In this document: piece by piece, positions 16,539 through 25,687 of the stretch | How the letters are laid out: each line of letters opens with the position of its first letter | Position numbering within the stretch: position 1 is the stretch's first letter | Source of the DNA: JALJPB01 sp034111045 | GTDB taxonomy: Bacteria; Pseudomonadota; Gammaproteobacteria; Enterobacterales; Alteromonadaceae | NCBI GenBank assembly: GCA_034111045.1 | Contig: JAWUYA010000038.1 | Location: forward strand, 1-39,291 | DNA length: 39,291 nt | Reading direction: 5' to 3' | Program-made: the position numbers and the translations under genes | The notes under the pieces: generated by a model | The model's database searches: none | Told to the model about the DNA's origin: nothing | Seen by the model: only the letters and a program-made list of their open reading frames with translations

Positions 16539-18776
16539 TTAAAACTCAATACCTACCTCAACCCCCCAAAATTGTGGTTCATTAACAAAAGCGGTTAGAT
16601 TTAAAAAATCTAACGCTCCGTCAACCACTATTTCATCCGTTACATTTCGTCCAACTAAAGCAACATCAAAACCATCCTCATTTTGATAACCTACTCTAAC
16701 ACCACCGATCCAACGAGCTTCAGCCGTAAACTCTGTTGACTGATAAAGAAAAATATTAGATTCACTTCTATAGTTCCAATCAGTTTGTGCATAAAAATCA
16801 CCATCTTCAACTGGAAATTCGTACTTTAATGCAATATTGGTTAACCATTTTGGTGCCCTGGGTAGTGAATTACCGTCAATATAAACCGTAGTGACATCGC
16901 CAAAGGGTCCACTTACGACATTAGCTATATCATCAGGGCTATTACAAATAGGATTTGCAGAACAACGTTCTGTTTTTAATGTCTTATCTTGAATTTCAGT
17001 TTTGTTATAACTTAGGTTCAGGTTTAGTCGTAGGTTGTCAGTAATAATAGCTTCAAATGAAGTTTCAACGCCAGCACCAAAAGTATTATCAGCATTGAGT
17101 AATGAATTAGTATTTGCTTCTCCACCTGTGGCTGTTAGCTGATGATCGTCAATATCATAAGTGTATGCTGTAATGTGCCATCGGGCATTGCCATCCATCA
17201 AGTCGCCTTTTAAACCGACTTCAAAAGAGGTTAATGTTTCTGTATCAGCTTCGCTTGGGAAACCAAAACGGCCAATAGTAACAGGTCCTCTTGATGCATT
17301 TCCAATACGTGCAAAGCCTGTCCAATCAGTATTAAAAGTATAGCGGGCAGAAATATCCCAGTTAAGATAACTATCATTTTTATCAATTTCAGACAGAATG
17401 ATGTCTGTACCACCTTGTCTAATATCTAACTCTTTATCATCTGAGGTATACCGTAATCCTAAGTTAAATGCCCATTTTTGCGATGGTTTGTATTCAATTT
17501 GGCCAAAAATGGCTTGAGATGAAGTTAATTGATCAATTTGATAAAAATTTGTGGTTGTTCCAGTGACATCGAGATCTTTATTATCGACAGTATAATCTTC
17601 TTTGAAATAGAATAAGCCAAATTGATAAAATAACTGCTCTGTTTCTCCTGTGATTCTAACTTCTTGAGTCAGTTGAGAATGATCAGATAAACCATCACCC
17701 GAGCCAACATTGAACCAAAGTTGTTTCCCAAGTTGATTGGGCACGCCAGAAAAATCGAGCTCTGCGCCATCAATATCGGCATAACTCCAACTTTCCACCG
17801 AGTCATAACCAGTAATTGAAGCGAAGGTAAGGTCATTAAAGTCGTGCTCTAGCTTTAGGCTACCACCAGTATGCTGCATGTCAAAACCGCTAGGGGCGTC
17901 ATGATAAATAACGGATTCGTCAAATTCTGCCCTAACACCCTCTTCGCCAAGTTGAATGGCATTGCCATAAAATATCTGAGGGGTATCACCGTCTTGGTCA
18001 AAGCCATGTAACTTCATTAAAGCGCGAGTATCATTACCATTGTCAAATAGAAATTGTAAACGGTAAGCTAACTCTTCATACCCCCCCACTTTTTCATCTC
18101 TAACCGGGTTATCAACCCAAGCATCACGGTCTTGATATTTGACTGATAGGCGAGTTGCCCATTGGTTAGATAATTCAGCATTTATCGCGCCTTCAATAAA
18201 TTTTGTGCCACGGCTACCGTAGCCTGCTCGGCTATAACCTTCATTATCAAAACTAGGAGCAACGGTATCAATTTTAACTATGCCAGCGGTTGTATTACGA
18301 CCAAACAATGTCCCTTGTGGGCCATTTAACACCTCTACCCGTTCAATATCAAATAAAGGGAGACCTTTTAATACTGAGTTTTCTAAAACAATTTCATCTA
18401 AAACCATAGATACTGGTTGGTTCGCATTAACATCAAAGTCGGTATTACCCAAACCACGAATATAAAACCTAGGTGATTGGCGGCCATTAGAAGACTCGAC
18501 CTGTAAGCTTGGTACTCTACCGGCTAATGCTCTTATATTTTCTCCAGCGCCTAAATAATCTTTCAGGGTGTCTGCAGAGATGGCCGTAACGGTTGCAGGG
18601 ACATCTTTAACCGTTTCAACCCTTTTACGAGAGGTTATTTCAATAACTTCTATACCAACAATTTCAGTAGATTTTTCATTAACTGCTGCATTGACCAGTG
18701 TTGAAGTACTTATAGCACCAGCAAAAATAGCGGCATGAATGCATACCGCTAGCGGTTTTTTTATTAACGTTTTCAT
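16539..18776 (-). CDS. TonB-dependent outer membrane receptor, probably for nucleosides
   Basis: A 745-residue outer membrane transporter. It has a signal peptide (about 1-30), a TonB-box-like segment (IEVIEITSRKR), a plug domain (VPATVTAISADTLKDYL, RFYIRGLGN, DIERVEVLNGPQGTLFGRNTTAG) and a 22-strand barrel ending in the terminal aromatic (GVEVGIEF). The barrel repeatedly shows aromatic strand ends such as YQFGLFYFKEDY. It lies within the nucleoside genes, 115 bases downstream of deoB on the same strand, so uptake of nucleosides or deoxynucleosides is the natural inference; related nucleoside clusters in Shewanella also include such a receptor. The substrate is not shown by sequence. GGAG lies eight bases before the ATG. 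Confidence 0.9.
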   Translation of the reverse strand: MKTLIKKPLAVCIHAAIFAGAISTSTLVNAAVNEKSTEIVGIEVIEITSRKRVETVKDVPATVTAISADTLKDYLGAGENIRALAGRVPSLQVESSNGRQSPRFYIRGLGNTDFDVNANQPVSMVLDEIVLENSVLKGLPLFDIERVEVLNGPQGTLFGRNTTAGIVKIDTVAPSFDNEGYSRAGYGSRGTKFIEGAINAELSNQWATRLSVKYQDRDAWVDNPVRDEKVGGYEELAYRLQFLFDNGNDTRALMKLHGFDQDGDTPQIFYGNAIQLGEEGVRAEFDESVIYHDAPSGFDMQHTGGSLKLEHDFNDLTFASITGYDSVESWSYADIDGAELDFSGVPNQLGKQLWFNVGSGDGLSDHSQLTQEVRITGETEQLFYQFGLFYFKEDYTVDNKDLDVTGTTTNFYQIDQLTSSQAIFGQIEYKPSQKWAFNLGLRYTSDDKELDIRQGGTDIILSEIDKNDSYLNWDISARYTFNTDWTGFARIGNASRGPVTIGRFGFPSEADTETLTSFEVGLKGDLMDGNARWHITAYTYDIDDHQLTATGGEANTNSLLNADNTFGAGVETSFEAIITDNLRLNLNLSYNKTEIQDKTLKTERCSANPICNSPDDIANVVSGPFGDVTTVYIDGNSLPRAPKWLTNIALKYEFPVEDGDFYAQTDWNYRSESNIFLYQSTEFTAEARWIGGVRVGYQNEDGFDVALVGRNVTDEIVVDGALDFLNLTAFVNEPQFWGVEVGIEF

Positions 18777-18891
18777 ACTGTCAACTCCAAATGGTGTTTA
18801 TTATTGTTTATTTATCTAGTACTTATATTTTAATTTTACACGAACTTTCTTCTCATTACTTTGATAATAAATGTTTATAATTGTATTTATG

Positions 18892-20109
18892 CTATTGATT
18901 AAAAAACAATTGAGTTAAAAAACTAGTGCCATAATCCATCTTTTCTAGTTTAAAAATATCCGCAACTGTTTGCCCTAAATCGGCAAAAGTAGACCGTTCA
19001 CCTAAAGAGACTGATCCAATGTTGTGATGATAGGCAATAATAGGGACATATTCACGCGTATGATCATTACCGGGCCAAGTGGGATCACAACCATGATCTG
19101 CGGTCAGTAAAAGTAAATCATTATCAGTCATCGATTCATAAATATCAGATAATCGTTGATCAAAACGTTCAAGCGCTTTGGCATAGCCAATAGGATCACG
19201 TCTGTGACCATAATCTTGGTCAAAATTAACCAAATTAGTAAAAATAATACTATTATCTTCTGCTGTTTCAATATGCTTTATTGTGGCGTCAACAAGGGCA
19301 TTAATACCAGTGGCTTTTGTTTGTTCACTGATACCTTGATGAGCAAAGATGTCGGCAATTTTGCCAACACTGATAACATGACCACCTTCATTGAAATGTT
19401 TATCTAATAATGTTGGTGCTGGAGGTAATACAGAGTAATCTCGGCGATTACCTGTACGTTCAAAGTCTGCGGCATTTTCGCCAATAAAAGGTCTTGCAAT
19501 CACTCTTCCTATATTATAATCGTCTAAAATATCACGTACTATTTGACAATATTGGTAGAGGTTATTTAAACCAAAATGTACTTCATGAGCTGCTATTTGA
19601 AAAACACTATCTGCTGACGTATAACAAATAGGTAAACCAGAGTTGATATGCTGTTCACCGAGTTCGGCAATTATCCTGGTGCCTGAAGCATGACAGTTGC
19701 CAAGGAAACCATCAAATCCGGTCGCTTTATTAATTTTATCAATCAGTTCTTGAGGAAAACTATTTTTCTTCTTGGTAAAATAAGTCCAATCAAATAAAAC
19801 AGGTACTCCGGTCATTTCCCAATGCCCGCTCGGTGTATCTTTGCCGGTGCTTATTTCTGCGGCATAGCCATAAGCTCCTTTTATAGGCTCTGTCCCCTGA
19901 AAAGCAACCTCTCGGTTTGAAGCTTGCTGACAAGCTTTAACTAAACCTAATGAAGATAAATTGGGTAAATTAATTTTTTTTTGGGTTTCTTTAAAATAAA
20001 TATCTGACAAATTTGCGAATGAATTAGCACCAACATCTCCAAATTGTTCAGCATCTGGGGCATGGCCTATACCAAAACCATCAATTACCATAATAATGAC
20101 TTTAGCCAC
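18892..20109 (-). CDS. deoB: Phosphopentomutase
   Basis: Mn-dependent enzyme that converts (deoxy)ribose 1-phosphate to the 5-phosphate, linking nucleoside phosphorolysis to central metabolism. The 405-residue alkaline-phosphatase-superfamily protein has the family metal ligands: VIIMVIDGFGIGHAPD, STGKDTPSGHWEM (Thr nucleophile), NLVNFDQDYGHRRDP, LLLTADHGCDPTWPGNDHTREYVPI. The start is GTG at 20109, with GGGG about eleven bases upstream. The next step, deoxyribose-5-phosphate aldolase (DeoC), is not encoded in this window. The receptor gene follows and may be in the same operon. Confidence 0.96.
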   Translation of the reverse strand: MAKVIIMVIDGFGIGHAPDAEQFGDVGANSFANLSDIYFKETQKKINLPNLSSLGLVKACQQASNREVAFQGTEPIKGAYGYAAEISTGKDTPSGHWEMTGVPVLFDWTYFTKKKNSFPQELIDKINKATGFDGFLGNCHASGTRIIAELGEQHINSGLPICYTSADSVFQIAAHEVHFGLNNLYQYCQIVRDILDDYNIGRVIARPFIGENAADFERTGNRRDYSVLPPAPTLLDKHFNEGGHVISVGKIADIFAHQGISEQTKATGINALVDATIKHIETAEDNSIIFTNLVNFDQDYGHRRDPIGYAKALERFDQRLSDIYESMTDNDLLLLTADHGCDPTWPGNDHTREYVPIIAYHHNIGSVSLGERSTFADLGQTVADIFKLEKMDYGTSFLTQLFFNQ

Positions 20110-20185
20110 AGTAACGCCCCATAGATTTGGTATTGATAATAAGTAAATAATTTAACAAGAGAAAATATATCCACATCTGCCAACA

Positions 20186-20208
20186 ATAAATATGACCGCA
20201 TGGTCAAG
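20186..20208 (-). promoter_or_regulatory. Operator-like palindrome in the deoB/udk divergent region
   Basis: TGACCGCATGGTCA (20193-20206) is a palindrome with arms TGACC and GGTCA. On the deoB strand it reads TTGACCATGCGGTCATAT, matching TTGACC-N4-GGTYATAT upstream of cdd. A repressor site serving both operons is inferred. TATAAT at 20261-20266 is a candidate -10 for udk. Confidence 0.5.
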
Positions 20209-20210
20209 TT

Positions 20211-20225
20211 GTGATAATTTATCAC
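20211..20225. promoter_or_regulatory. GTGATAA-T-TTATCAC inverted repeat
   Basis: Perfect 7-bp arms around one base, immediately beside the TGACC palindrome in the deoB/udk divergent region. It resembles a CRP site (TGTGA...TCAC), but the half sites are seven bases apart rather than six. It may be a second operator; the identity of the binding protein is unknown. Confidence 0.4.
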
Positions 20226-20314
20226 CATAAACGATTTAGGCAAAGCACTAATATTTTCTCTATAATCACTTTTGACTAAAAATGTAGAACAATAATACTA
20301 AGGTGTCTTTTCCG

Positions 20315-20950
20315 TTGAACAACAATAGCCCTACCATTATAGCTATTACTGGTGCTTCTGCTTCCGGTAAATCGTTATTTGCTCAAACCATTTATAATGA
20401 ATTATTACCTGAGCTGGGTGATACCGGTATTTCAATTATTAAAGAAGATGCTTATTACCGAGATCAATCTGAGATAGCTATTATTGATCGAGTAAAAACT
20501 AACTACGATCACCCTGATGCTTTTGAACACAGTCTACTATCTCAACACTTACAACATTTAATTGCCAACAAAAGTGTTAATTGCCCAGTTTACTGCTACA
20601 AAACCCATACTCGAACAGAAGAATTTATAAAACTACAACCAACTAAAATTATTTTGGTCGAAGGTATTTTATTATTTTCAAATACACAATTAAGAGAATG
20701 TTTTAATATAAAAGTCTATATGGACACACCCTTAGATATTTGTTTAATTAGGCGTATTAAACGTGACACAGCAGAAAGAGAACGTAGCATAACCTCTATC
20801 ACTGAGCAGTATTTGAATACCGTCAGGCCTATGTATTATCAATACATAGAGCCTAGCAAATCTTTTGCCGACTTAGTTATCACTAAAGGTGGAAAAAACA
20901 GAATGGCTATCGAAGTAATCAAAGCGAAAATTCGCCAATTGACACAATAG
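20315..20950 (+). CDS. udk: Uridine kinase
   Basis: Phosphorylates uridine and cytidine to UMP and CMP in pyrimidine salvage. It has the P-loop GASASGKS near the N-terminus, then EDAYYRDQS, RVKTNYDHPDAFEHSLL, ILVEGILLF, DICLIRRIKRDTAERERS and PMYYQYIEPSKSFADLVI, all as in E. coli Udk. The start is placed at TTG 20315, which has AAGGTG nine bases upstream. An in-frame GTG at 20303 would add four residues but overlaps that ribosome-binding site. It is the first gene of the plus-strand run udk-nupC-tdk-upp. Confidence 0.94.
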   Translation: MNNNSPTIIAITGASASGKSLFAQTIYNELLPELGDTGISIIKEDAYYRDQSEIAIIDRVKTNYDHPDAFEHSLLSQHLQHLIANKSVNCPVYCYKTHTRTEEFIKLQPTKIILVEGILLFSNTQLRECFNIKVYMDTPLDICLIRRIKRDTAERERSITSITEQYLNTVRPMYYQYIEPSKSFADLVITKGGKNRMAIEVIKAKIRQLTQ

Positions 20951-21020
20951 TTAGGTTAACGTCTTAAAAATACAAACGTAATATTAACTGTAAACTTATA
21001 ATAATAAAAATGAGGTGCAC

Positions 21021-22259
21021 ATGGATTTAATGGCTTTACGAGGGATTTTCGGCATTATAGCCTTATTAGCAATTGCTTTGCTGTTATCAAAAAGTCGCAA
21101 GGATATTAATTGGCGTACCGTTGGTTTTGCTTTCACTTTACAATTATTATTAGGCGCTTTTGTTTTATATCTTCCTTTTGGTAAAGATATTCTCCAAGCA
21201 TTAACCAATGGCGTACAAGTTGTCATTAATAGTGCCCAAGTGGGTATTAGCTTTTTATTCGGCGGTCTAGGTACCGATGCCATGTTTGGCAATGGTGTCG
21301 GTTTTGTTTTCGCCGTTCGGGTGTTACCTGTTATTATTTTCTTCTCTTCATTAATCGCCGTACTGTATTACTTAGGTATCATGCAATGGGTGGTAAAAAT
21401 TATTGGTGGTGGTTTACAAAAACTATTGAAAACCAGCAAGTCTGAGTCACTTTCAGCCACAGCCAATATATTTGTTGGTCAAACTGAAGCGCCTTTAGTT
21501 ATTCGTCCTTATATCGCCAAAATGAGTCAATCAGAGCTATTTGCTATTATGGTTGGTGGGTTAGCTTCAGTAGCGGGATCTATCCTAGCCGGATATGCCG
21601 GTTTAGGGGTTGAATTAAAATACTTAATTGCCGCTTCCTTCATGGCCGCCCCTGGTGGATTGTTAATGGCTAAATTAATCATTCCAGAAACACAAAAGCT
21701 ATTAGCAGAAGAACTGGCGGTTGAAGAAGAAGCTGACAAACCCATTAATGTCATCGACGCAGCAGCATCTGGTGCAGCATCTGGTTTAAAACTGGCAGTT
21801 AACGTTGGTGCCATGCTATTAGCTTTTATAGCCTTAATAGCATTACTCAATACTATGGTTGGAGGGGTAGCTAGCCTATTGGGTTTTGAAAATATCACAA
21901 TAGAATGGTTACTCGGTTATTTATTTGCTCCACTCGCTTTTATTATTGGTGTGCCCGCTGATGAAATGTTGCAAGCAGGAAGTTTTATTGGCCAAAAGAT
22001 TGTTGTTAATGAATTCTTTGCTTATGTCAATTACGTTGAAGTAAAAGAGTCTTTAAGTGTGACAACACAAGCGATTATTACCTTTGCATTATGTGGCTTT
22101 GCTAATTTATCTTCTATCGCTATATTACTCGGTGGTATAGGGTCAATGGCGCCAAATAGACGTCACGATGTTGCCCGTTTAGGAATTAAAGCTATGATTG
22201 CTGCAACCCTTGCCAACTTAATGAGCGCTGCCATTGCGGGCATATTCATCACTTTATAA
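21021..22259 (+). CDS. nupC: Concentrative nucleoside transporter NupC
   Basis: Cation-coupled nucleoside importer of the CNT family in the inner membrane. The 412-residue product has an N-terminal pair of helices (LRGIFGIIALLAIALLLS), the Nucleos_tra2 gate region, the substrate-binding VGQTEAPLVIRPYIAKMSQSE and the C-terminal VPADEMLQAGSFIGQKIVVNEFFAYV. The start is ATG 21021, with GAGG six bases upstream; an in-frame GTG at 21015 overlaps that site and is rejected. It would move nucleosides onward after the outer membrane receptor. It lies between udk and tdk with short gaps, probably in one operon. Confidence 0.95.
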   Translation: MDLMALRGIFGIIALLAIALLLSKSRKDINWRTVGFAFTLQLLLGAFVLYLPFGKDILQALTNGVQVVINSAQVGISFLFGGLGTDAMFGNGVGFVFAVRVLPVIIFFSSLIAVLYYLGIMQWVVKIIGGGLQKLLKTSKSESLSATANIFVGQTEAPLVIRPYIAKMSQSELFAIMVGGLASVAGSILAGYAGLGVELKYLIAASFMAAPGGLLMAKLIIPETQKLLAEELAVEEEADKPINVIDAAASGAASGLKLAVNVGAMLLAFIALIALLNTMVGGVASLLGFENITIEWLLGYLFAPLAFIIGVPADEMLQAGSFIGQKIVVNEFFAYVNYVEVKESLSVTTQAIITFALCGFANLSSIAILLGGIGSMAPNRRHDVARLGIKAMIAATLANLMSAAIAGIFITL

Positions 22260-22308
22260 ATCTTTATATGTAATTAGTGCTAATGAATAGCAAGGGGATC
22301 AAGCGAGT

Positions 22309-22887
22309 ATGGCTCAGCTGTATTTTTATTACTCATCAATGAATGCCGGTAAATCAACCCATTTATTGCAATCTTCATATAACTATAAAGAACGCGGGCT
22401 GCACTCTGTTATTTATACTGCACAAATCGATGATCGGTATACACAAGGCAAAGTCACATCGCGCTTAGGTATTCATGCCGAAGCCAATTTATTCAATGGC
22501 CACTCCAATCTATTTAATGACATAAAGGCGTCAACAAAGATAAATAAAATTGATTGTTTACTCATTGATGAAGCACAATTTCTATCAACAGAGCAAGTAA
22601 AGCAGTTAACAGACATCGTTGATTTATTAACTATTCCAGTACTTGCCTATGGCATAAGAACAGACTTTTTAGGACAAAGTTTTTCAGGCAGCGCAGCCCT
22701 ATTAGCTTGGGCTGATAAATTAGTAGAATTAAAAACCATTTGCCATTGTGGGCGAAAAGCTAATTTTGTGATCAGGCTTGATGCTAATGGTAAAGCAGTC
22801 ACTGATGGTGAACAAGTTGAGGTGGGAGGTAATGAAAGATACGAACCATTATGCCGCGCGCACTTTAAATCACTTGTTTGGCTGTAG
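22309..22887 (+). CDS. tdk: Thymidine kinase
   Basis: Type II thymidine kinase, phosphorylating thymidine and deoxyuridine for salvage. The 192-residue protein starts with the Walker A SSMNAGKST (9-17). A Walker B-like LLIDEAQFLS follows, then the lasso-domain zinc ligands CHCGRKA and LCRAHF, and a thymidine-pocket YGIRTDFLGQSF. The length is slightly less than E. coli (205). It is 49 bases downstream of nupC, and the broken upp gene follows after 35 bases. Confidence 0.96.
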   Translation: MAQLYFYYSSMNAGKSTHLLQSSYNYKERGLHSVIYTAQIDDRYTQGKVTSRLGIHAEANLFNGHSNLFNDIKASTKINKIDCLLIDEAQFLSTEQVKQLTDIVDLLTIPVLAYGIRTDFLGQSFSGSAALLAWADKLVELKTICHCGRKANFVIRLDANGKAVTDGEQVEVGGNERYEPLCRAHFKSLVWL

Positions 22888-22922
22888 TAACCTTTTCATT
22901 AATCATTGAGTTAGGAATAATC

Positions 22923-23544
22923 ATGGCAGTTTACCCAAGTCAGCATCCTTTAGTAAAACATAAGATGAGTTTATTACGAGACGATATCATTTCAGTGAAA
23001 AACTTTAGAGAACTTGCTAATGAAATATCAAGTATTTTAATGATAGAAGCAACACTTACCACTTGAGAATAAACCAATCACTTGTTGGTCTGGTGTTATC
23101 TCAACTCCAATATTAGCTAATAAACAACCGACCCTAGTACCTATTCTTCGTGCAGGTTTAGGTATGTTAGAAGGTGCGCTATCAATTCTACCTTGTGCAA
23201 AAATTAGCGTGGTAGGGGTGCAACGTAACGAAGTAACTTTAGTGCCCGAAAGTTACTATCAAAATATTATTGGCGATATTGCCGACCGAACTGCCATCAT
23301 CATTGATCCTATGCTGGCAACCGGTGGCACCGCAAAAAATACTATCGACTTACTTAAAGCATCAGGTTGTAAACATATAGTCGGCCTATTTCTTGTGGCC
23401 GCACCAGAGGGTATTGCCTGTGTTAACCAAGCGCACCCTGATGTCGATTTACACCTTGGCTCAGTCGATGATAGGCTTAATGAACACGGATATATTATAC
23501 CTGGATTAGGTGATGCCGGAGATAAATTATTTGGCACACTCTAA
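22923..23544 (+). pseudogene. upp: Uracil phosphoribosyltransferase, frameshifted
   Basis: Upp converts uracil and PRPP to UMP. The first frame reads from ATG 22923 (AVYPSQHPLVKHKMSLLRDD, FRELANEISSILMIEAT) and stops at TGA 23064. The rest continues in another frame (LENKPITCWSG, LVPILRAGLGMLEGAL, the PRPP site DPMLATGGTA, GYIIPGLGDAGDKLFGT) to TAA 23544. Related proteins read EATRDLPLEN at the break. Restoring five bases inside an Arg-Asp codon pair (CGTGAT) repairs the frame exactly, so a 5-bp deletion near 23057 fits. Neither half should be active: one lacks the PRPP site and the other the N-terminal fold. A sequencing error cannot be excluded. Confidence 0.9.
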
Positions 23545-23575
23545 ACCATTTTATAGCACTAAATAAACGCTCAAT

Positions 23576-23618
23576 TTACTTCTTATCTACTCTGTCCACT
23601 TCAGTAGATAAGAAGTAA
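23576..23618. terminator. 16-bp stem-loop between convergent upp and deoA
   Basis: TTACTTCTTATCTACT (23576-23591) pairs perfectly with 23603-23618 across an 11-base loop. It sits between the convergent ends of upp and deoA. There is no strong T-run on either side, so it is a probable bidirectional terminator or 3' stabiliser. Confidence 0.65.
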
Positions 23619-23626
23619 TTAAGGGG

Positions 23627-24958
23627 TTAGTCTACCGTATAATAAATTACAGGTAGCGCCTCTTTTGGCTCTTGTGCAAGAGTGATCGCCTGAATGTATT
23701 GCTGACTTGCTAGCTGTGCCATTTCAGTGTTTTTTGCATGCACACGAGCAATAACATCACCTCGATTGACCAAAGTACCAACAGGTAGAATTTGATCAAA
23801 GCCAACACTATGATCTATCGCCTGACCATTGGCCAAACGACCTCCTCCCATGGCAACGATACTCATGCCAATATCTTGGGTTTGCATGGTATTAATATAG
23901 CCATGCTCGGGCGCAATAATATCGGTTATCACCTCAGATTGTTTCATGATTTTCCAAGGTTTTTCTAATAATTGACTATCCCCACCTAAAGCCGTAATCA
24001 TTTTTGCAAAGACCTGAGCCGCTCTACCGGATGACAAGGATTTTTCTGCCATTTCTTTCGCTTTAATATCATTACTAGCCAGACCAGCATTAACTAACAT
24101 CGTTTTAGCTAAAGCGATAACAATTTGATGTAAACGGGGCTCTCGTTGCTCCCCTGTTAAGTACTGAATTGTTTCAAATATCTCTAGAGCATTACCAGCC
24201 GTACTTCCTAGTACTTGGTTCATATCAGTAATAATGGCATGAGTTTTAACACCTGCGTGATTAGCCACATCAACAATATTCTTTGCTAGGGCATTGGCTT
24301 GGTTGATGTCTGTCATCATAGCGCCGTTACCCACTTTTATATCCATCACTAGTACATCAAGCCCTGCACTTAGCTTTTTAGATAATATTGAAGCGGTGAT
24401 CAACGGAATAGACTCAACAGTGGCAGTAATATCGCGAATACCATATAAGCGTTTGTCCGCAGGCGCGATATTATCCGTTTGAGCAATAATGGCAAAACCT
24501 AGCTCTTTCACTATTTTTTGAAAGTCATCCGTTTTAGGTTGAACATTAAATCCTGGAATACTTTCCAATTTATCAGAGGTACCTCCGGTATGCCCTAAAC
24601 CTCGACCAGACACCATAGGAACATACGCACCACAAGAGGCGACAATAGCCGCCAACATAAAGCTGACTTTATCTCCAACCCCCCCCGTTGAATGCTTATC
24701 AACAATGGGGCCATTCAACTTCAAAGTATCTTTCCAAGAAAGTACATCGCCAGAATGCATCATTGCAAGCGTGAGCTTAGTTATCTCTTGTGTTGTCATG
24801 CCTTGCTGAAATATAGCCATCGCCATAGCGCCAACTTGCGCATCGTTAAACTTACCATTGACTAAGCCGTCAACAAAAAACTGAATTTCATCATCTGATA
24901 ATATGCCACCATCGCGCTTAGATCTGATAATTTCCTGAGGTAAAAATTTTCTTGTCAT
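23627..24958 (-). CDS. deoA: Thymidine phosphorylase
   Basis: Phosphorolyses thymidine and deoxyuridine to base and deoxyribose 1-phosphate. The 443-residue product (E. coli 440) shows the family hallmarks: LPQEIIRSKRDGG, the phosphate/nucleoside site LNGPIVDKHSTGGVGDKVS, SGRGLGHTGGTSDKLESIPGF, ITASILSKKLSAGLDVLVMDIKVGNGA and VAMGGGR. The start is ATG 24958, with AAGGAT upstream; it matches the E. coli N-terminus. An upstream in-frame start at 25042 lies inside cdd and is rejected. It begins ten bases after the cdd stop, so cdd-deoA is one operon. Confidence 0.96.
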   Translation of the reverse strand: MTRKFLPQEIIRSKRDGGILSDDEIQFFVDGLVNGKFNDAQVGAMAMAIFQQGMTTQEITKLTLAMMHSGDVLSWKDTLKLNGPIVDKHSTGGVGDKVSFMLAAIVASCGAYVPMVSGRGLGHTGGTSDKLESIPGFNVQPKTDDFQKIVKELGFAIIAQTDNIAPADKRLYGIRDITATVESIPLITASILSKKLSAGLDVLVMDIKVGNGAMMTDINQANALAKNIVDVANHAGVKTHAIITDMNQVLGSTAGNALEIFETIQYLTGEQREPRLHQIVIALAKTMLVNAGLASNDIKAKEMAEKSLSSGRAAQVFAKMITALGGDSQLLEKPWKIMKQSEVITDIIAPEHGYINTMQTQDIGMSIVAMGGGRLANGQAIDHSVGFDQILPVGTLVNRGDVIARVHAKNTEMAQLASQQYIQAITLAQEPKEALPVIYYTVD

Positions 24959-24968
24959 TAAAATATCC

Positions 24969-25388
24969 TTATTTATCGAGTAAATCCTTAGGGGTAAATG
25001 CATCCGGTAATAATTGAGCAAGAGTCCATTGCTTTTGTTCACCTAAATGATTGGCTGCCAATATGGGTGCAGAAGAGTCAAAAAATTCCGCAATAACTTG
25101 TCGGCAAGCTCCACAAGGCGGCGTAAGTTTTTCTTGTTCGGTATAAATAACCATAGCGATAAATTTTTGCTCACCTGTAATAACCCCTTGCGCAATACAG
25201 TTTCTTTCCGCACAAACGGTTAAACCATATGAAGCATTTTCAACATTACATCCTTGAACAATCCTTCTTTGTTCTGTCAATGCTGCTGCACCAACGTAAA
25301 AGTTACTATAAGGAGCATAAGCCATACCAGCACTTTCTTTTGCATAATTAATTAATTGTTGCCAATTAATAACGTGTTGTATCGACAT
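24969..25388 (-). CDS. cdd: Cytidine deaminase (short tetrameric type)
   Basis: Zinc enzyme that deaminates cytidine and deoxycytidine to uridine and deoxyuridine. The product is 139 residues, the size of the Bacillus-type homotetramer rather than the 294-residue E. coli dimer form. Zinc ligands and the catalytic Glu are clear: VCAERNCIAQG (Cys-Ala-Glu) and PPCGACRQVIAEF. The substrate pocket NVENASYGLT is present. The start is ATG 25388, with AGAGG upstream; a TTG two codons earlier overlaps the ribosome-binding site. It is the first gene of the cdd-deoA operon, and its product feeds DeoA. Confidence 0.95.
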   Translation of the reverse strand: MSIQHVINWQQLINYAKESAGMAYAPYSNFYVGAAALTEQRRIVQGCNVENASYGLTVCAERNCIAQGVITGEQKFIAMVIYTEQEKLTPPCGACRQVIAEFFDSSAPILAANHLGEQKQWTLAQLLPDAFTPKDLLDK

Positions 25389-25399
25389 TACCAACCTCT

Positions 25400-25420
25400 A
25401 TTATATAACCAAACGGTCAA
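25400..25420 (-). promoter_or_regulatory. Operator-like site overlapping the cdd-deoA promoter
   Basis: On the minus strand TGACCGTTTGGTTA (25406-25419) runs straight into TATAAT (25400-25405), the likely -10 of cdd. It agrees with the TGACCGCATGGTCA palindrome of the deoB/udk region at 11 of 14 positions and shares TTGACC-N4-GGTYATAT with the deoB strand. Its place between -35 and -10 suits a repressor. Confidence 0.5.
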
Positions 25421-25687
25421 CTTTAAACATACCCTAATTAACTCTCTTATAAAGATCAATCATTGTTTAAATTTATAACCTTGTATTCAACAGTAAATAT
25501 AAAGGATGTATCAAAATAACTATGCCATTTATAATGGCTTGGTTAGACAATACTTAATAAGGATAGCATTAATAAAAGAATTAACTGAAAACCATACCTC
25601 TGCCCTCAATGTAAGATTTGCAGAGTGCCTGAGCCAAATTATATTGATAAAACGAATCTATAGACTCAGTGTCACACCCCATTAAAT

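Noticed and set aside
20210..20226. A CRP site in the deoB/udk region.
   Set aside because: The TGTGA and TCAC half sites are seven bases apart instead of six. It is kept only as an inverted repeat of unknown binder.
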